Assembly (NCBI RefSeq): GCF_016598535.1
Contig: NZ_CP066779.1
Coordinates: 3,904,053 to 3,968,052, forward strand
Source of the DNA: Rhodococcus sp. P-2
GTDB taxonomy: Bacteria > Actinomycetota > Actinomycetes > Mycobacteriales > Mycobacteriaceae
Reading direction: 5' to 3'
Length of the DNA: 64,000 nt
The notes beneath the pieces are model-generated. The model was not told where the DNA came from. It worked only from the letters and a program-made list of their open reading frames with translations, and searched no databases. Positions 8,558 through 18,507 of this stretch are shown here, piece after piece. The translations under genes were made by a program, and so were the position numbers. The stretch's first letter is position 1, and every line of letters begins with the position of its first letter.

Positions 8558-8920
8558 ATGGCGAACATCTTTGACGTATCCACTCCCGCGAAACGCTTCC
8601 GTCTGGTGGCGTGGTGGGAAGCTGTGACCTGGGCGGCTTTGCTGGTTGCCATGTTCTTCAAGTGGGTCCTCGGACACGAAGAAGCGATTCGCATCCCCGG
8701 AATGGTCCACGGAACCGCCGGCTTCCTGGTGTTCATCGTTGTTGCCCTCCTGACCGCGTGGTCGCTCAAGTGGGACATCAAGACCACGATCCTTGCGCTG
8801 ATCTCGAGCGTTCCGCCGTTCGGCACCGTCATATTCGAGCGCTGGGCAGTGCGAAACGGCAAGCTCGGCGAACTGTCCACGGAGTTCGAGGCATCCAAGG
8901 GAAACGCTGCGCTCGTCTGA
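8558..8920 (+). CDS. DUF3817 membrane protein
   Basis: The product is 120 residues with three hydrophobic segments. It begins MANIFDVSTPAKRFRLVAWW and has the DUF3817 pattern (EAVTWAALL, then IRIPGMVHGTAGFLVFIV). I chose ATG 8558; a TTG at 8537 would add seven residues but lies in the inverted repeat. A second DUF3817 protein is encoded at 27815. Function unknown. Confidence 0.8.
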   Translation: MANIFDVSTPAKRFRLVAWWEAVTWAALLVAMFFKWVLGHEEAIRIPGMVHGTAGFLVFIVVALLTAWSLKWDIKTTILALISSVPPFGTVIFERWAVRNGKLGELSTEFEASKGNAALV

Positions 8921-8971
8921 GTGCTGCATCCCTCTACGTAGCTCCGCGCGACTCGTGACAAACTGGGAGTC

Positions 8972-9922
8972 GTGACTCGACCAGGTTCCAGGCCCCCCGC
9001 GCGTTCGTCCGCAGTTGCTGCCGCCATGAGCGGCGCAGTCGACTTGTCCGCCTTCAAAGAGCGGGCCACGGCCCCACCACCGCCGCGTAACACCAGCGGC
9101 GACGGGGCCGTTTCTGCTGTCTCCGGGGCAGTGATCGAGGTGACCGAGGAGAACTTCGAAAGCGAAGTCCTGCTCAAGTCGAGCCAGGTGCCGGTCATCG
9201 TCAACATCGGTGGCCGCGCATACGAGCCCTCGGTCGTGTTCACCGAAGTTCTCGAATCATTGGCCGCGCGTGCCGGCGGCAAGTGGATTCTTGCCAACGT
9301 CGACGTCGACGTGAGCCCTCGTATCGCGCAGGCGTTCGGCGTCCAGTCGGTGCCGACGGTTGTTGCCGTCGCGGCAGGTCAGCCATTGGCCGATTTCCAG
9401 GGCGCTCAGCCGGAGGCGCAGCTCAGTCAGTGGTTCGACGCAGTGCTCCAAGCTGTCGAGGGCAAGTTGAGTGGGCCTGTGCCCGACGGTGACGAGCCGG
9501 TGGAGGACGTCGAGGATCCTCGCTTCGTCGCAGCTGAAACCGCGCTGGACGAGGGCGATCTCGACGCCGCCATCGCTGCGTACCAGGTGATTCTCGACGC
9601 CGAACCCAACAACGTGGAGGCCAAGAGCGCTGTCCGCCAGGTGAAGTTCATGGCTCGGGTTCAGGGCGTCGATCCCGAGTCGATTGCGGCCGCGGATGCT
9701 GATCCGTCCAATCTCGAATTGCAGTTCGCTGCGGCCGACCTGGAAATGTTCGCCCAGCAACCCGAGGCGTCGTTCGCCCGCTTGATCTCGGTGGTCTCGC
9801 GAACTGCCGGCGACGACAAGGCTGCTGCTCGGACGCGCTTGCTCGAACTGTTCGAGCTGTTCGATCCGGCAGAACCGATCGTCATAGCGGCCCGACGTAA
9901 GTTGGCTTCCGCTCTCTACTGA
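8972..9922 (+). CDS. Thioredoxin-fold/TPR protein (YbbN/CnoX-like), redox Cys absent
   Basis: The product is 316 residues. After a low-complexity Pro/Ala region there is a thioredoxin-like domain (about 50-160: VIEVTEENFESEVL, VPVIVNIGG, FGVQSVPTVVAVA). The position of the CxxC is GGRAYEP, so no redox-active dithiol remains. The C-terminal part (about 175-316) is a TPR-like helical region, starting AETALDEGDLDAAIAAYQ. This matches M. tuberculosis Rv1324 and the CnoX/YbbN holdase family. The GTG start follows GGGAG. The likely role is a protein-folding co-chaperone. Confidence 0.85.
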   Translation: MTRPGSRPPARSSAVAAAMSGAVDLSAFKERATAPPPPRNTSGDGAVSAVSGAVIEVTEENFESEVLLKSSQVPVIVNIGGRAYEPSVVFTEVLESLAARAGGKWILANVDVDVSPRIAQAFGVQSVPTVVAVAAGQPLADFQGAQPEAQLSQWFDAVLQAVEGKLSGPVPDGDEPVEDVEDPRFVAAETALDEGDLDAAIAAYQVILDAEPNNVEAKSAVRQVKFMARVQGVDPESIAAADADPSNLELQFAAADLEMFAQQPEASFARLISVVSRTAGDDKAAARTRLLELFELFDPAEPIVIAARRKLASALY

Positions 9923-9934
9923 CGTGTGGACCGG

Positions 9935-9959
9935 CAGCCGCTACTCCGTGTAGCGGCTG
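9935..9959. terminator. Hairpin at convergent gene ends
   Basis: CAGCCGCTAC and GTAGCGGCTG form a perfect 10-bp stem with loop TCCGT, 12 bases after the YbbN-like gene. It includes the stop codon of the opposing peptidase gene. No clear T-run; probably a bidirectional terminator. Confidence 0.6.
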
Positions 9960-11389
9960 TCGCACACTTCCCGGCCGCCGAGTACACCGGTCCGGAACGC
10001 GTCGACGCGCGCAAACCCACTCGGAACCGTCTCACCGTTGACGTCACTGGCGGCGAGGCCGTCGGTCAGCAGCCCCGATACGGCTTCGTCGAGGTCGCCG
10101 GGGGAGAGTGTGACCTGTGCGCCGGACGCCGCCGCGTTGGTGGGACTGAGCGCTGCGGTGATGACGCCGGACAGGCAGGCGGCGCGCAAGGCAGTCTGCG
10201 GGGTGTCGAGAGATTGGCCGTTCTCCTTCTGCATCGCGAGGGTGTACCTCGACGCGAGCAGGACGTAGGCGTTGTAGTCACCGGTGATGTTGGTCTGGAT
10301 CAACTCACGTCGCCCGACGCGACCCGGCGTGCCGCGCTCGGCAAGGTCGTCGACGCTGATTCCGATGGTGTTCGTCGACGGGCAGTAGGACACGGGTTCG
10401 GTCGCAACGGCATCGCTGCACCCGGTGTCGGCGCCGGTGAACACGACCTTCGGCGGCTCAGGTAGATCGAAGATGGCCTGGAAGGTCTTCACGAACTCGT
10501 CGAGAGTTGCCTCGGTGACGGGCAGTTCTCCGGAATCGTTGCCTTCGGCGAACTGCTGTGGGAGGTCTGCGCGTCGTGACTCGATTTCGTCGGCGTCCAT
10601 CTTCGCGCAGGCACCGGCGCCGTCGGTGAAGCCGATCTGAGTGGCGGTGACGCGCTCGAAAGCCGAACCATGATGGCTCTCAGGATCATTAGGGTCTTCG
10701 TCGCGGATGGCGACGGCCGACGCCAACACCTTGTTGAGTCCGTCGGAGGTGTTCATCGTGAAGTGTGCGGCCTTGTCCTCCGCGACGTGCCGCAGGAAGG
10801 CACCACCGAAACAGTCGGCTTGCTGTTCTCGCACCAGGGCCGCATCTCGTTTACCGCCGACGATCCCGGCTTTGCGTTGAACCGCGTGGCCGTACTCGTG
10901 CGCAAAGATGAACGCGACGGCCACTTCGCCGAACTTCTCTCGAACCTCGGGCAGCAGCAGTTCGCGATCCCAACCGATGGTGTGATCGATGCTGCAGTAC
11001 CCGGCGTTGATGAGTTCTTCGGTGGTCTCCTCGCAGAAGTCCGGTCCGTTCGATTCGGTGGGGTCCCACGAGATCAGCTCGTCGACCGGCTCGAAGGGCT
11101 TGTCGAACAGAGCCGGGTACTCGGCGGCCCAGTAGGTTTCGATGTCGGTGATGGCGTTGGCCGCCAGGGCGTCGATGTCCCCGCCGTCGGTACCGGTAAT
11201 TGCTCGGTCGGCATTGGGGGCTCCCGGACGCAACCCACTTGGTCCCGCTGTCGCGTCGAGTCCGGCAACACGGAACGGGTCGTGATAAATCGAGACGGCG
11301 TGACCGTTCGTTCCGCCGGCACAACCGGCGAGCAGTGCGGCCACTGCCAACAGTGACGACGTGACAATGACTACTCGCCGGCCGACCAT
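9941..11389 (-). CDS. Neutral zinc metallopeptidase lipoprotein (YpfJ family)
   Basis: The product is 482 residues. The N-terminal signal [20 protein letters not shown] is followed by lipobox LAGC, so the protein is probably anchored outside the membrane. The zinc-binding motif HEYGHA sits in AVAFIFAHEYGHAVQRKAG, and downstream QQADCFGGAFL gives the third-ligand region of the neutral zinc metallopeptidase family. The start ATG overlaps the glgB stop (TGATG) with GGAG upstream, which places it third in a glgE-glgB-peptidase operon. Upstream in-frame extensions run inside glgB and were rejected. Substrate unknown. Confidence 0.85.
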   Translation of the reverse strand: MVGRRVVIVTSSLLAVAALLAGCAGGTNGHAVSIYHDPFRVAGLDATAGPSGLRPGAPNADRAITGTDGGDIDALAANAITDIETYWAAEYPALFDKPFEPVDELISWDPTESNGPDFCEETTEELINAGYCSIDHTIGWDRELLLPEVREKFGEVAVAFIFAHEYGHAVQRKAGIVGGKRDAALVREQQADCFGGAFLRHVAEDKAAHFTMNTSDGLNKVLASAVAIRDEDPNDPESHHGSAFERVTATQIGFTDGAGACAKMDADEIESRRADLPQQFAEGNDSGELPVTEATLDEFVKTFQAIFDLPEPPKVVFTGADTGCSDAVATEPVSYCPSTNTIGISVDDLAERGTPGRVGRRELIQTNITGDYNAYVLLASRYTLAMQKENGQSLDTPQTALRAACLSGVITAALSPTNAAASGAQVTLSPGDLDEAVSGLLTDGLAASDVNGETVPSGFARVDAFRTGVLGGREVCDSRYTE

Positions 11390-13590
11390 CAACGCTCCAG
11401 ACATATCCAAATCGCTCCAGCAGCTGGCAGCGCCACCTGTGCGGAGGCTGGCCGACCGTGCCACGAACGCGACGTTGCCGTGACCGCTCCGAGGTTCCCG
11501 ACTCCGGAGCCGCCGTACACCTCGGCATCGGTGTTGAGAATTTCCACCCATCGGCCGGGCTCTGGTAGCCCGACGCGGTAGCTCGAGTGCTCACTGCCCG
11601 AAAAGTTGAACAGGCAGGCGACAATCGAACCGTCAGTACCGTAACGCAGAAAACTGAGGACGTTGTTCTCGGTGTCGTTGGCGTCGATCCAGGAGTATCC
11701 ACCGGGCGAGGTGTCGAGGGTCCACATTGCCGGATGGCGTCGGTACGCGGAGTTGAGATCGCCGACCAGTCGCTGGACGCCGCGATGGAGAGTGCCGGTG
11801 TACTGATCGTCGAGCTGCCACCAGTCGAGGCCGCGTTCTTCGGACCATTCCGCGCTCTGGCCGAACTCCTGTCCCATGAACAGCAGTTGCTTGCCGGGAT
11901 GCGCCCACATGTACGCAAGCAGTGACCGAAGACCGGCCGCCTTGGCGAAGTCGTTGCCGGGCATCCGGGTCCACAGAGTCCCCTTGCCGTGCACCACCTC
12001 GTCGTGGCTGATCGGTAGCAGGTAGTTCTCGCTCCACGCGTACATCAGCGAGAAAGTGATCTCGTGATGGTGGTAGGTCCGGTGCACCGGGTCGTGACCG
12101 AGGAACCCGAGGGTGTCGTGCATCCACCCCATGTTCCACTTCATGTTGAACCCGAGGCCACCGACATTGGTTGCCCGAGTGACTCCGGGCCACGCCGTCG
12201 ACTCCTCGGCGACGGTGACGACACCTCGATGGTTCTTGTGGACGGTTGCGTTCATCTCCTGCAGGAACGCAACGGCTTCGAGATTCTCGCGGCCACCGTG
12301 AATGTTGGGAGTCCACCCACCTTCCGGACGTGAGTAGTCCAGGTACAGCATCGATGCGACGGCGTCGACGCGCAGTCCGTCGATGTGAAACTCCTCGAGC
12401 CAGAAGAGCGCGTTGGCGACGAGGAAGTTCCGGACCTCGCGGCGGCCGAAGTCGAATACGTATGTGCCCCAGTCCAACTGCTCGCCGCGTCGCGGATCGG
12501 CATGCTCGTACAGGGGAGTTCCGTCGAAACGGGCCAGCGCCCACTCGTCCTTGGGGAAATGCGCGGGTACCCAGTCGACGATGACGCCGATTCCTGCGGC
12601 GTGCAGGTGGTCCACGAACCACCGGAAATCGTCGGGCGTGCCGAAGCGGGACGTCGGTGCGTAGTACGACGTGACCTGGTATCCCCACGATCCGCCGAAC
12701 GGGTGCTCGGAGACCGGCAGCAGTTCGACATGGGTGAATCCGGTTGCGGTGACGTACTCCGCCAGCTGTTCGGCCATCTGCCGGTAGTCGAGACCGGGGC
12801 GCCACGATCCGAGATGCACCTCGTACACACTCATCGGCGACTGCGAAGGGTCGACACCTGCACGGGTTTCCAGCCAGGCAGCGTCGTTCCACACATGGGA
12901 ACTGGTGGTCACCCGCGAGGCCGTCGCCGGTGGAACCTCGGTACCGAACGCCATCGGATCTGCCTTGTCGCGAACCGAGCCGTCGTGTCCGTGGACTCGG
13001 AACTTGTACAGCGAACCGACTGCGATGTCGGGCAGGAAGATCTCCCAGACTCCGGTGGAGCCGAGGACGCGCATGGGAGCGAATTGCCCTCCCCACCCGT
13101 CGAAATCGCCGACGACGGTCACACCGCGGGCGGCCGGAGCCCAGACGGCGAACGAGGTACCGTCGACGGGTCCGTCCGGCGTTTCGTAAGAACGCGGGTG
13201 TGCACCGAGGATGTCCCACAGGCGTTCGTGTCGACCCTCGCCGAACAGGTGTAGGTCGAGTTCGCCGAGGGTTGGCAGGAATCGGTACGGGTCAGCCGCG
13301 AGAACGGTGTGTCCACCCGGGTACGTCACCGAATAGCGATAGTCGATCAGGTCGGGATAGGGGACCAAGGCAGCGAAGATGCCGTTCGAAACATGTTCGA
13401 GGGGAAAGCTTTTGCCGCCGATGACTGCGCTGACGGACTCGGCGTGGGGACGCAGCGCTCGCAGAACGGTCCCGTCGGCGTGGGGATGTGCGCCGAGGAC
13501 GCTGTGTGGATCGTGATGTTCACCGCGTGCCAGCAGATCCAGATCGTGACTGTCCGGGGCGATACCCGAAGGGGACTTGTCTGTTGGCAT
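11389..13590 (-). CDS. glgB: 1,4-alpha-glucan branching enzyme
   Basis: The product is 733 residues, the usual length. An N-terminal CBM48-type module (about 10-220) precedes a GH13 barrel with EVHLGSWR, the conserved [12 protein letters not shown] (catalytic Asp) and EESTAWP (catalytic Glu region), then [11 protein letters not shown]. It forms alpha-1,6 branches in alpha-glucan from GlgE-made linear chains. The ATG at 13590 overlaps the glgE stop (TGATG), and its own stop overlaps the peptidase start, giving tight translational coupling. The order glgE-glgB matches Rv1327c-Rv1326c. Confidence 0.96.
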   Translation of the reverse strand: MPTDKSPSGIAPDSHDLDLLARGEHHDPHSVLGAHPHADGTVLRALRPHAESVSAVIGGKSFPLEHVSNGIFAALVPYPDLIDYRYSVTYPGGHTVLAADPYRFLPTLGELDLHLFGEGRHERLWDILGAHPRSYETPDGPVDGTSFAVWAPAARGVTVVGDFDGWGGQFAPMRVLGSTGVWEIFLPDIAVGSLYKFRVHGHDGSVRDKADPMAFGTEVPPATASRVTTSSHVWNDAAWLETRAGVDPSQSPMSVYEVHLGSWRPGLDYRQMAEQLAEYVTATGFTHVELLPVSEHPFGGSWGYQVTSYYAPTSRFGTPDDFRWFVDHLHAAGIGVIVDWVPAHFPKDEWALARFDGTPLYEHADPRRGEQLDWGTYVFDFGRREVRNFLVANALFWLEEFHIDGLRVDAVASMLYLDYSRPEGGWTPNIHGGRENLEAVAFLQEMNATVHKNHRGVVTVAEESTAWPGVTRATNVGGLGFNMKWNMGWMHDTLGFLGHDPVHRTYHHHEITFSLMYAWSENYLLPISHDEVVHGKGTLWTRMPGNDFAKAAGLRSLLAYMWAHPGKQLLFMGQEFGQSAEWSEERGLDWWQLDDQYTGTLHRGVQRLVGDLNSAYRRHPAMWTLDTSPGGYSWIDANDTENNVLSFLRYGTDGSIVACLFNFSGSEHSSYRVGLPEPGRWVEILNTDAEVYGGSGVGNLGAVTATSRSWHGRPASAQVALPAAGAIWICLER

Positions 13591-15614
13591 CACTTGCCTC
13601 CACTCGCGCGGTGCGCGTTGCGTGCTTGGTAGGCCAGAGAGATCCGGGCCGGATACGGAACGGGTGGGAGCGCGAGGATGTGCGCCACCGAACGCCAGGG
13701 CTCGAGCCGGACGAAATTGGCCTGGCCCCAATTGAACTGCTCACCGGTTACTTCGTCGAGCACGGTCATGTGGTCGTGCCACTCGCGTCCGAGTGCCGGC
13801 ATGTCCAACCAGACGGTGCCCTCCTCCGCCGCGAACGGGTTGAGGTTGATCACCGTCAGGACGGCGTCGCCGGTCGAGGCGTCGAACTTCGAGAACGCGA
13901 TCAGTGCGTCGTTGTCGATGTGGTGAAAGTGCAGGTTCCGCAGCTGCTGCAGTGCGGGGTGTGCACGCCGGATGCGGTTGAGCGCGGTGATCCACGGTTC
14001 GAGCGATTCACCTCTCGCTGCTGCTTCGGCGAAACGGCGCGGACGGAGTTCGTACTTCTCGGAGTCGAGGTATTCCTCGCTGCCGGGGCGAACGGCTTGG
14101 TGTTCGTAGAGTTCGTAACCGGAGTAGACGCCCCACGTCGGCGCCAGCGTAGCGGCGAGAGCTGCTCGTAGAGCGAACATTCCGGGCCCACCGTGCTGGA
14201 GGGATTCGTGCAGAATGTCCGGGGTGTTCACGAAGAGGTTCGGTCGGGCTTCGTCGGCCTTCGCCGCCAACTCGTTGCCGAATTCGGTGAGTTCCCACTT
14301 CGCCACTCGCCAGGTGAAGTACGTGTACGACTGGGTGAATCCGCGTCGCGCCAGGCCGTACATGCGTGCCGGACGGGTGAATGCCTCGGCGAGGAACAGG
14401 ACGTCGGGGTCGGTCTTCTTGACCTCCGAGATCAGCGTCTCCCAGAAGTTGGGCGGTTTGGTGTGCGGGTTGTCGACCCGAAAGATCTTGACACCGGCGC
14501 TGATCCAGTGACGGACGACTCGCAGGATCTCCTTGTCGAGGCCGCGAGGATCGGTGTCGAAGTTGATCGGGTAGATGTCCTGATACTTCTTGGGTGGGTT
14601 CTCGGCGTAGGCGATGGTGCCGTCGGGAAGGACGTTGAACCACTCCGGATGCTTCTTGGCCCACGGATGATCCGGGGCGCACTGCAGTGCGAGATCCAGT
14701 GCCACTTCGAGATCGAGCTTGCGAGCGGTGGCGACGAAGGCTTTGAAATCCTTGAGGGTGCCGAGCTGAGGGTGGACTGCGTCGTGCCCGCCGTCGACCG
14801 AGCCGATGGCCCAGGGCGAACCGACGTCACCGGGCTCGGGGGTGAGGGTGTTGTTGCGCCCCTTGCGATTGATCTCCCCGATGGGATGGATCGGCGGTAG
14901 GTAGACGACGTCGAAACCCATTGCGGCGATGCGGGGCAGGTCCTCGGCCGAGGTGCGGAACGTGCCGTGTTGCGGGACCCCGTTCTCGTCCCAACCACCC
15001 GTCGAGCGGGGGAAGAACTCGTACCAGGAGCCGAACAGTGCACGGTTGCGATCGACGACGACGGGGTGGGACTCGCCCTTGGTGACCAGCTCTCGGAGCG
15101 GAGTGGCGCGGAGCAGTTCGGCCACGTCGGAGGCGAAGGCCGGAGCGACGCGAGCAGTCAGCGCCTGATCGCTGCGCAGCGACGCCGTGACGGCCTCGAG
15201 TCGGGACCTGTTGCCCCGCGGCACCTCGTGCGCGGCCTGTTCGAACAGGCGCGCACCGATTTCCAGGTCGTTGGCCAGCTCGACAGCGCCCTGCCCGACG
15301 GCCAGCTTTGCTTCCACCGCGTGCTTCCAGGTGGCGATGGGATCGCTCCACGCCTCGATCCGGAACGACCACATGCCTTCGGCGGACGGCGTGAACACCG
15401 CGTCGACGGTGTCCGGTTCGGTGCCGGGATCCATCGGAATACGCAGCGGCTTGGTTCCGCGCGGACCACGCACCACCAGAGTTGCGGAAATGGCGTCGTG
15501 GCCTTCTCGCCACACGGTGGCATGCACCGGAAAGACTTCACCGACCACGGCCTTTGCCGGATAGTTACCCGAGATCTCGGGTACCACGTCGTCGATACCG
15601 AGGCGTCCTGACAC
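13590..15614 (-). CDS. glgE: Alpha-1,4-glucan:maltose-1-phosphate maltosyltransferase
   Basis: The product is 674 residues of GH13 subfamily 3. An N-terminal beta-sandwich ([20 protein letters not shown]) leads to the barrel with the nucleophile region [17 protein letters not shown] and the acid region [16 protein letters not shown]. It extends alpha-glucan from maltose-1-phosphate in the TreS-Pep2-GlgE route. I chose GTG 15614 because TTGGAG lies six bases upstream and the M. tuberculosis protein also starts at VSGR; a TTG at 15626 would add four residues. It is first gene of a coupled operon, divergent from glgP. Confidence 0.95.
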   Translation of the reverse strand: MSGRLGIDDVVPEISGNYPAKAVVGEVFPVHATVWREGHDAISATLVVRGPRGTKPLRIPMDPGTEPDTVDAVFTPSAEGMWSFRIEAWSDPIATWKHAVEAKLAVGQGAVELANDLEIGARLFEQAAHEVPRGNRSRLEAVTASLRSDQALTARVAPAFASDVAELLRATPLRELVTKGESHPVVVDRNRALFGSWYEFFPRSTGGWDENGVPQHGTFRTSAEDLPRIAAMGFDVVYLPPIHPIGEINRKGRNNTLTPEPGDVGSPWAIGSVDGGHDAVHPQLGTLKDFKAFVATARKLDLEVALDLALQCAPDHPWAKKHPEWFNVLPDGTIAYAENPPKKYQDIYPINFDTDPRGLDKEILRVVRHWISAGVKIFRVDNPHTKPPNFWETLISEVKKTDPDVLFLAEAFTRPARMYGLARRGFTQSYTYFTWRVAKWELTEFGNELAAKADEARPNLFVNTPDILHESLQHGGPGMFALRAALAATLAPTWGVYSGYELYEHQAVRPGSEEYLDSEKYELRPRRFAEAAARGESLEPWITALNRIRRAHPALQQLRNLHFHHIDNDALIAFSKFDASTGDAVLTVINLNPFAAEEGTVWLDMPALGREWHDHMTVLDEVTGEQFNWGQANFVRLEPWRSVAHILALPPVPYPARISLAYQARNAHRASGGK

Positions 15615-15693
15615 GGGAAGCTCCAATTCTGGTGATGGATCGCGGTAAAACTTTCTTTCGCCGGTTCAACCGTAGTGGGTGTCGCGCCACGGT

Positions 15694-15757
15694 GCTGATA
15701 ACGGCGAAGCCGCCAGGCTGATAACGGCGAAGCCGCCGGAGCGCTGATAACGGCGAA
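15694..15757. repeat. Three direct repeats in the glgE-glgP intergenic region
   Basis: The 21-base unit GCTGATAACGGCGAAGCCGC(C) occurs at 15694-15714 and 15717-15737. A third copy, 15743-15757, keeps only the first 15 bases. Spacing is 23 and 26 bp. The array lies in the 225-bp region between divergent glgE and glgP. It could be a set of regulator sites or a small tandem duplication. Confidence 0.75.
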
Positions 15758-15839
15758 TTCGGGTCCGTCGGTGGTCAGGTCGGCTCGGACGTGAGGTTCC
15801 ACCAGACAGAGTGCAAGGAACTCGACTAGGGTTCGCGGG

Positions 15840-18440
15840 GTGAAAGCCTTGCGTCGGTTCACTGTCCGAGCCCACCTTCCGGAGCGCCTTGCCGCGCTCG
15901 GCCCCCTGTCCACCAACCTTCGTTGGTCGTGGCATCCCGAGACACAGGATTTGTTCTCGCGACTCGACCCCGAACTCTGGCAAGCAGTCCAGTTCGACCC
16001 GGTCCGGATGCTCGGGGAAGTCGACCCCGCCCGGCTCGACGAACTCGGCAGCGACGAGGCATTTCTCGGTGACCTCGACACTGCAGCAGCCGATCTCGAC
16101 GCTTACCTGAGTACGCCGCGCTGGTATCAGTCCCAGCAGGCCAAGGGCACGTCGTTGGCCGGCGGAATCGCGTACTTCTCCATGGAGTTCGGGGTCAGTG
16201 AGGTTCTGCCCAACTACTCCGGTGGATTGGGCATCCTTGCCGGTGATCATCTCAAGGCCGCGTCCGATCTCGGGCTGCCGCTCATCGGCGTCGGACTGCT
16301 CTACCGATCCGGGTACTTCCGCCAGTCGCTGACCGCCGACGGTTGGCAGGCCGAGCACTACCCACCCCACGACCCTCAAGGGTTGCCTCTTCGTTTGCTG
16401 ACGGACGCAGGCCCGGCCTCCGACGACGGATCTCCGGTCGTCATTCACGTGGCCATGCCCGGTGGCCGTGTGCTTCGTGCGCGAGTGTGGATCGCTCAGG
16501 TCGGCCGAGTGCCGTTGCTGCTGCTCGATTCCGACATCGCCGAGAACGACGTGGACCTTCGCGGCGTCACGGACCGCCTCTACGGCGGGGACCAGGATCA
16601 CCGCATCAAGCAGGAGATCCTCGCGGGTATCGGCGGCGTGCGCGCGGTCCGCGCCTACACCGCGGCTTACGGATTGCCCGATCCCGAGGTGTTCCACATG
16701 AACGAGGGGCATGCCGGATTCCTCGGTATCGAACGGATTCGCGAACTTGTCACCACCAGTGGTCTGGACTTCGATTCCGCTCTGGCCGCGGTTCGTGCCG
16801 GAACCGTCTTCACGACGCACACCCCGGTACCTGCCGGAATCGACCGCTTCCCGGCAGATCTGGTCCGTCATTACTTCGGCGGCACGAACGGCGAGAACGA
16901 ATCGACGTTGCTTCCTGGCCTGACCGTCGACCGCATCGTCGGGATGGGGCGCGAATCCGATCCGTCGATCTTCAACATGGCGCACATGGGCCTTCGTCTG
17001 GGGCAGCGCGCGAACGGCGTCTCGAAGTTGCACGGCATCGTCAGCCGCGACATGTTCAACGGACTCTGGCCGGGATTCGACGCCGACGAGGTGCCGATCG
17101 GTTCGGTCACCAACGGTGTGCACGCACCGACGTGGGCGGCGCCGGAGTGGATGGACGTGGCCAGGCGGATCGTCGGGCAGGAGCAACTCGAAGAAGCGCG
17201 CGGGTGGGAGCGCCTGCACGAGTTGTCGGCCACGGAACTGTGGGAAACACGTAATGCGTTGCGCGGTAAGTTGGTCGACGAAGTTCGTCGTCGCGTCCGG
17301 GCATCGTGGCTGGAACGCGGCGCGACCGAGGCTGAACTCGGCTGGACCACTGGAGTTTTCGATCCCAACGTTTTGACCGTCGGATTCGCCAGGCGCGTTC
17401 CGACGTACAAGCGGTTGACGCTCATGCTGCGTGATCCCGAGCGTCTGCGTGCGATGTTGCTCGACGAGCAGCGTCCGGTGCAGTTGGTGGTGGCCGGTAA
17501 GTCGCACCCCGCCGACGACGGTGGCAAGGCACTCATTCAGCAGGTCGTACGGTTCGCCGACGAAGCGGATGTCCGTCACCGCATCGTCTTCCTGCCCGAC
17601 TACGACATGTCCATGGCCCGCTACCTCTACTGGGGCTGCGACGTGTGGCTCAACAACCCGCTTCGCCCACTCGAGGCATGCGGTACTTCCGGCATGAAAT
17701 CAGCGCTCAACGGTGGACTCAACCTCTCCATTCGTGACGGGTGGTGGGACGAGATGTACGACGGCGAGAACGGGTGGGCCATTCCGACGGCCGACGGTGT
17801 TCTCGACGACGTGCGGCGTGACGATCTGGAGGCCAGCGCCCTCTACGAACTTCTCGAGCACGCGGTGCTGCCGACGTTCTACGACCGTGATGCAGCCGAT
17901 CTGCCGACGCGCTGGGTCGAGAGGGTTCGCCACACCCTCGAGAATCTGGGCCCGAAAGTGTTGGCATCACGCATGGTTCGTGACTACGCGGTCGACTACT
18001 ATGCCCCTTCGGCGGAATCAGCTCGAGCGGCAGTGGCGGATGATTTTGCCGGTGCGCGTGAGGTGGCCGAGTTCCGTCGCCGCATCGAATCGCAGTGGCC
18101 GTCGGTCGCCGTCGAGCAGGTGGACGGTTCCGGCCTGCCGGACACTCCGGAGATCGGTGCGACCATCTCGTTGACGGCCAAGGTCCGCCTCGGCGGCTTG
18201 TCGGTCTCGGATGTCGAGGTTCAGGCAGTTCTCGGACGCGTCAGCCCGGGCGAGGAACTCACCGACGTGGTGACGTTCCCGATGACACACTTCGGTGCCG
18301 AGGACGGAACCGAGATCTTCGAAGCCGAGGTCGCCCTTCCGGTCTCCGGCTCCGTCGGCTACACCGTACGGGTTCTGCCACATCACCGGTTGTTGGTCAA
18401 TGCGTCCGAACTCGGATTGGTGACCACACCGAACGTCTGA
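15840..18440 (+). CDS. glgP: Alpha-glucan phosphorylase
   Basis: The product is 866 residues. It has an N-terminal DUF3417 segment (RFTVRAHLPERLAALGPLST) followed by the GT35 phosphorylase domain. The PLP-binding region is EACGTSGMKSALNGGLNL, and GIAYFSMEFGVSEVLPNYSGG is conserved near the start of the catalytic part. It releases glucose-1-phosphate from alpha-glucan and so opposes GlgE/GlgB. The GTG start at 15840 matches the conserved N-terminus of Rv1328. The C-terminal 100 residues form the expected beta-rich tail. Confidence 0.94.
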   Translation: MKALRRFTVRAHLPERLAALGPLSTNLRWSWHPETQDLFSRLDPELWQAVQFDPVRMLGEVDPARLDELGSDEAFLGDLDTAAADLDAYLSTPRWYQSQQAKGTSLAGGIAYFSMEFGVSEVLPNYSGGLGILAGDHLKAASDLGLPLIGVGLLYRSGYFRQSLTADGWQAEHYPPHDPQGLPLRLLTDAGPASDDGSPVVIHVAMPGGRVLRARVWIAQVGRVPLLLLDSDIAENDVDLRGVTDRLYGGDQDHRIKQEILAGIGGVRAVRAYTAAYGLPDPEVFHMNEGHAGFLGIERIRELVTTSGLDFDSALAAVRAGTVFTTHTPVPAGIDRFPADLVRHYFGGTNGENESTLLPGLTVDRIVGMGRESDPSIFNMAHMGLRLGQRANGVSKLHGIVSRDMFNGLWPGFDADEVPIGSVTNGVHAPTWAAPEWMDVARRIVGQEQLEEARGWERLHELSATELWETRNALRGKLVDEVRRRVRASWLERGATEAELGWTTGVFDPNVLTVGFARRVPTYKRLTLMLRDPERLRAMLLDEQRPVQLVVAGKSHPADDGGKALIQQVVRFADEADVRHRIVFLPDYDMSMARYLYWGCDVWLNNPLRPLEACGTSGMKSALNGGLNLSIRDGWWDEMYDGENGWAIPTADGVLDDVRRDDLEASALYELLEHAVLPTFYDRDAADLPTRWVERVRHTLENLGPKVLASRMVRDYAVDYYAPSAESARAAVADDFAGAREVAEFRRRIESQWPSVAVEQVDGSGLPDTPEIGATISLTAKVRLGGLSVSDVEVQAVLGRVSPGEELTDVVTFPMTHFGAEDGTEIFEAEVALPVSGSVGYTVRVLPHHRLLVNASELGLVTTPNV

Positions 18441-18449
18441 CGTTGTGCT

Positions 18450-18486
18450 TTCTGCCCCGGGCCGTTCGGTCGGTACCGGGGCAGAA
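18450..18486. terminator. Bidirectional terminator between glgP and dinG
   Basis: TTCTGCCCCGG and CCGGGGCAGAA form an 11-bp stem around a 15-base loop, ten bases after the glgP stop and 22 bases beyond the dinG stop. Confidence 0.75.
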
Positions 18487-18507
18487 TTGTGCCCGGGTGA
18501 AACTCGG

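Noticed and set aside
15666..17579. A 637-codon frame antisense to glgP.
   Set aside because: It is a shadow of glgP in high-GC DNA and contains no recognisable domain.
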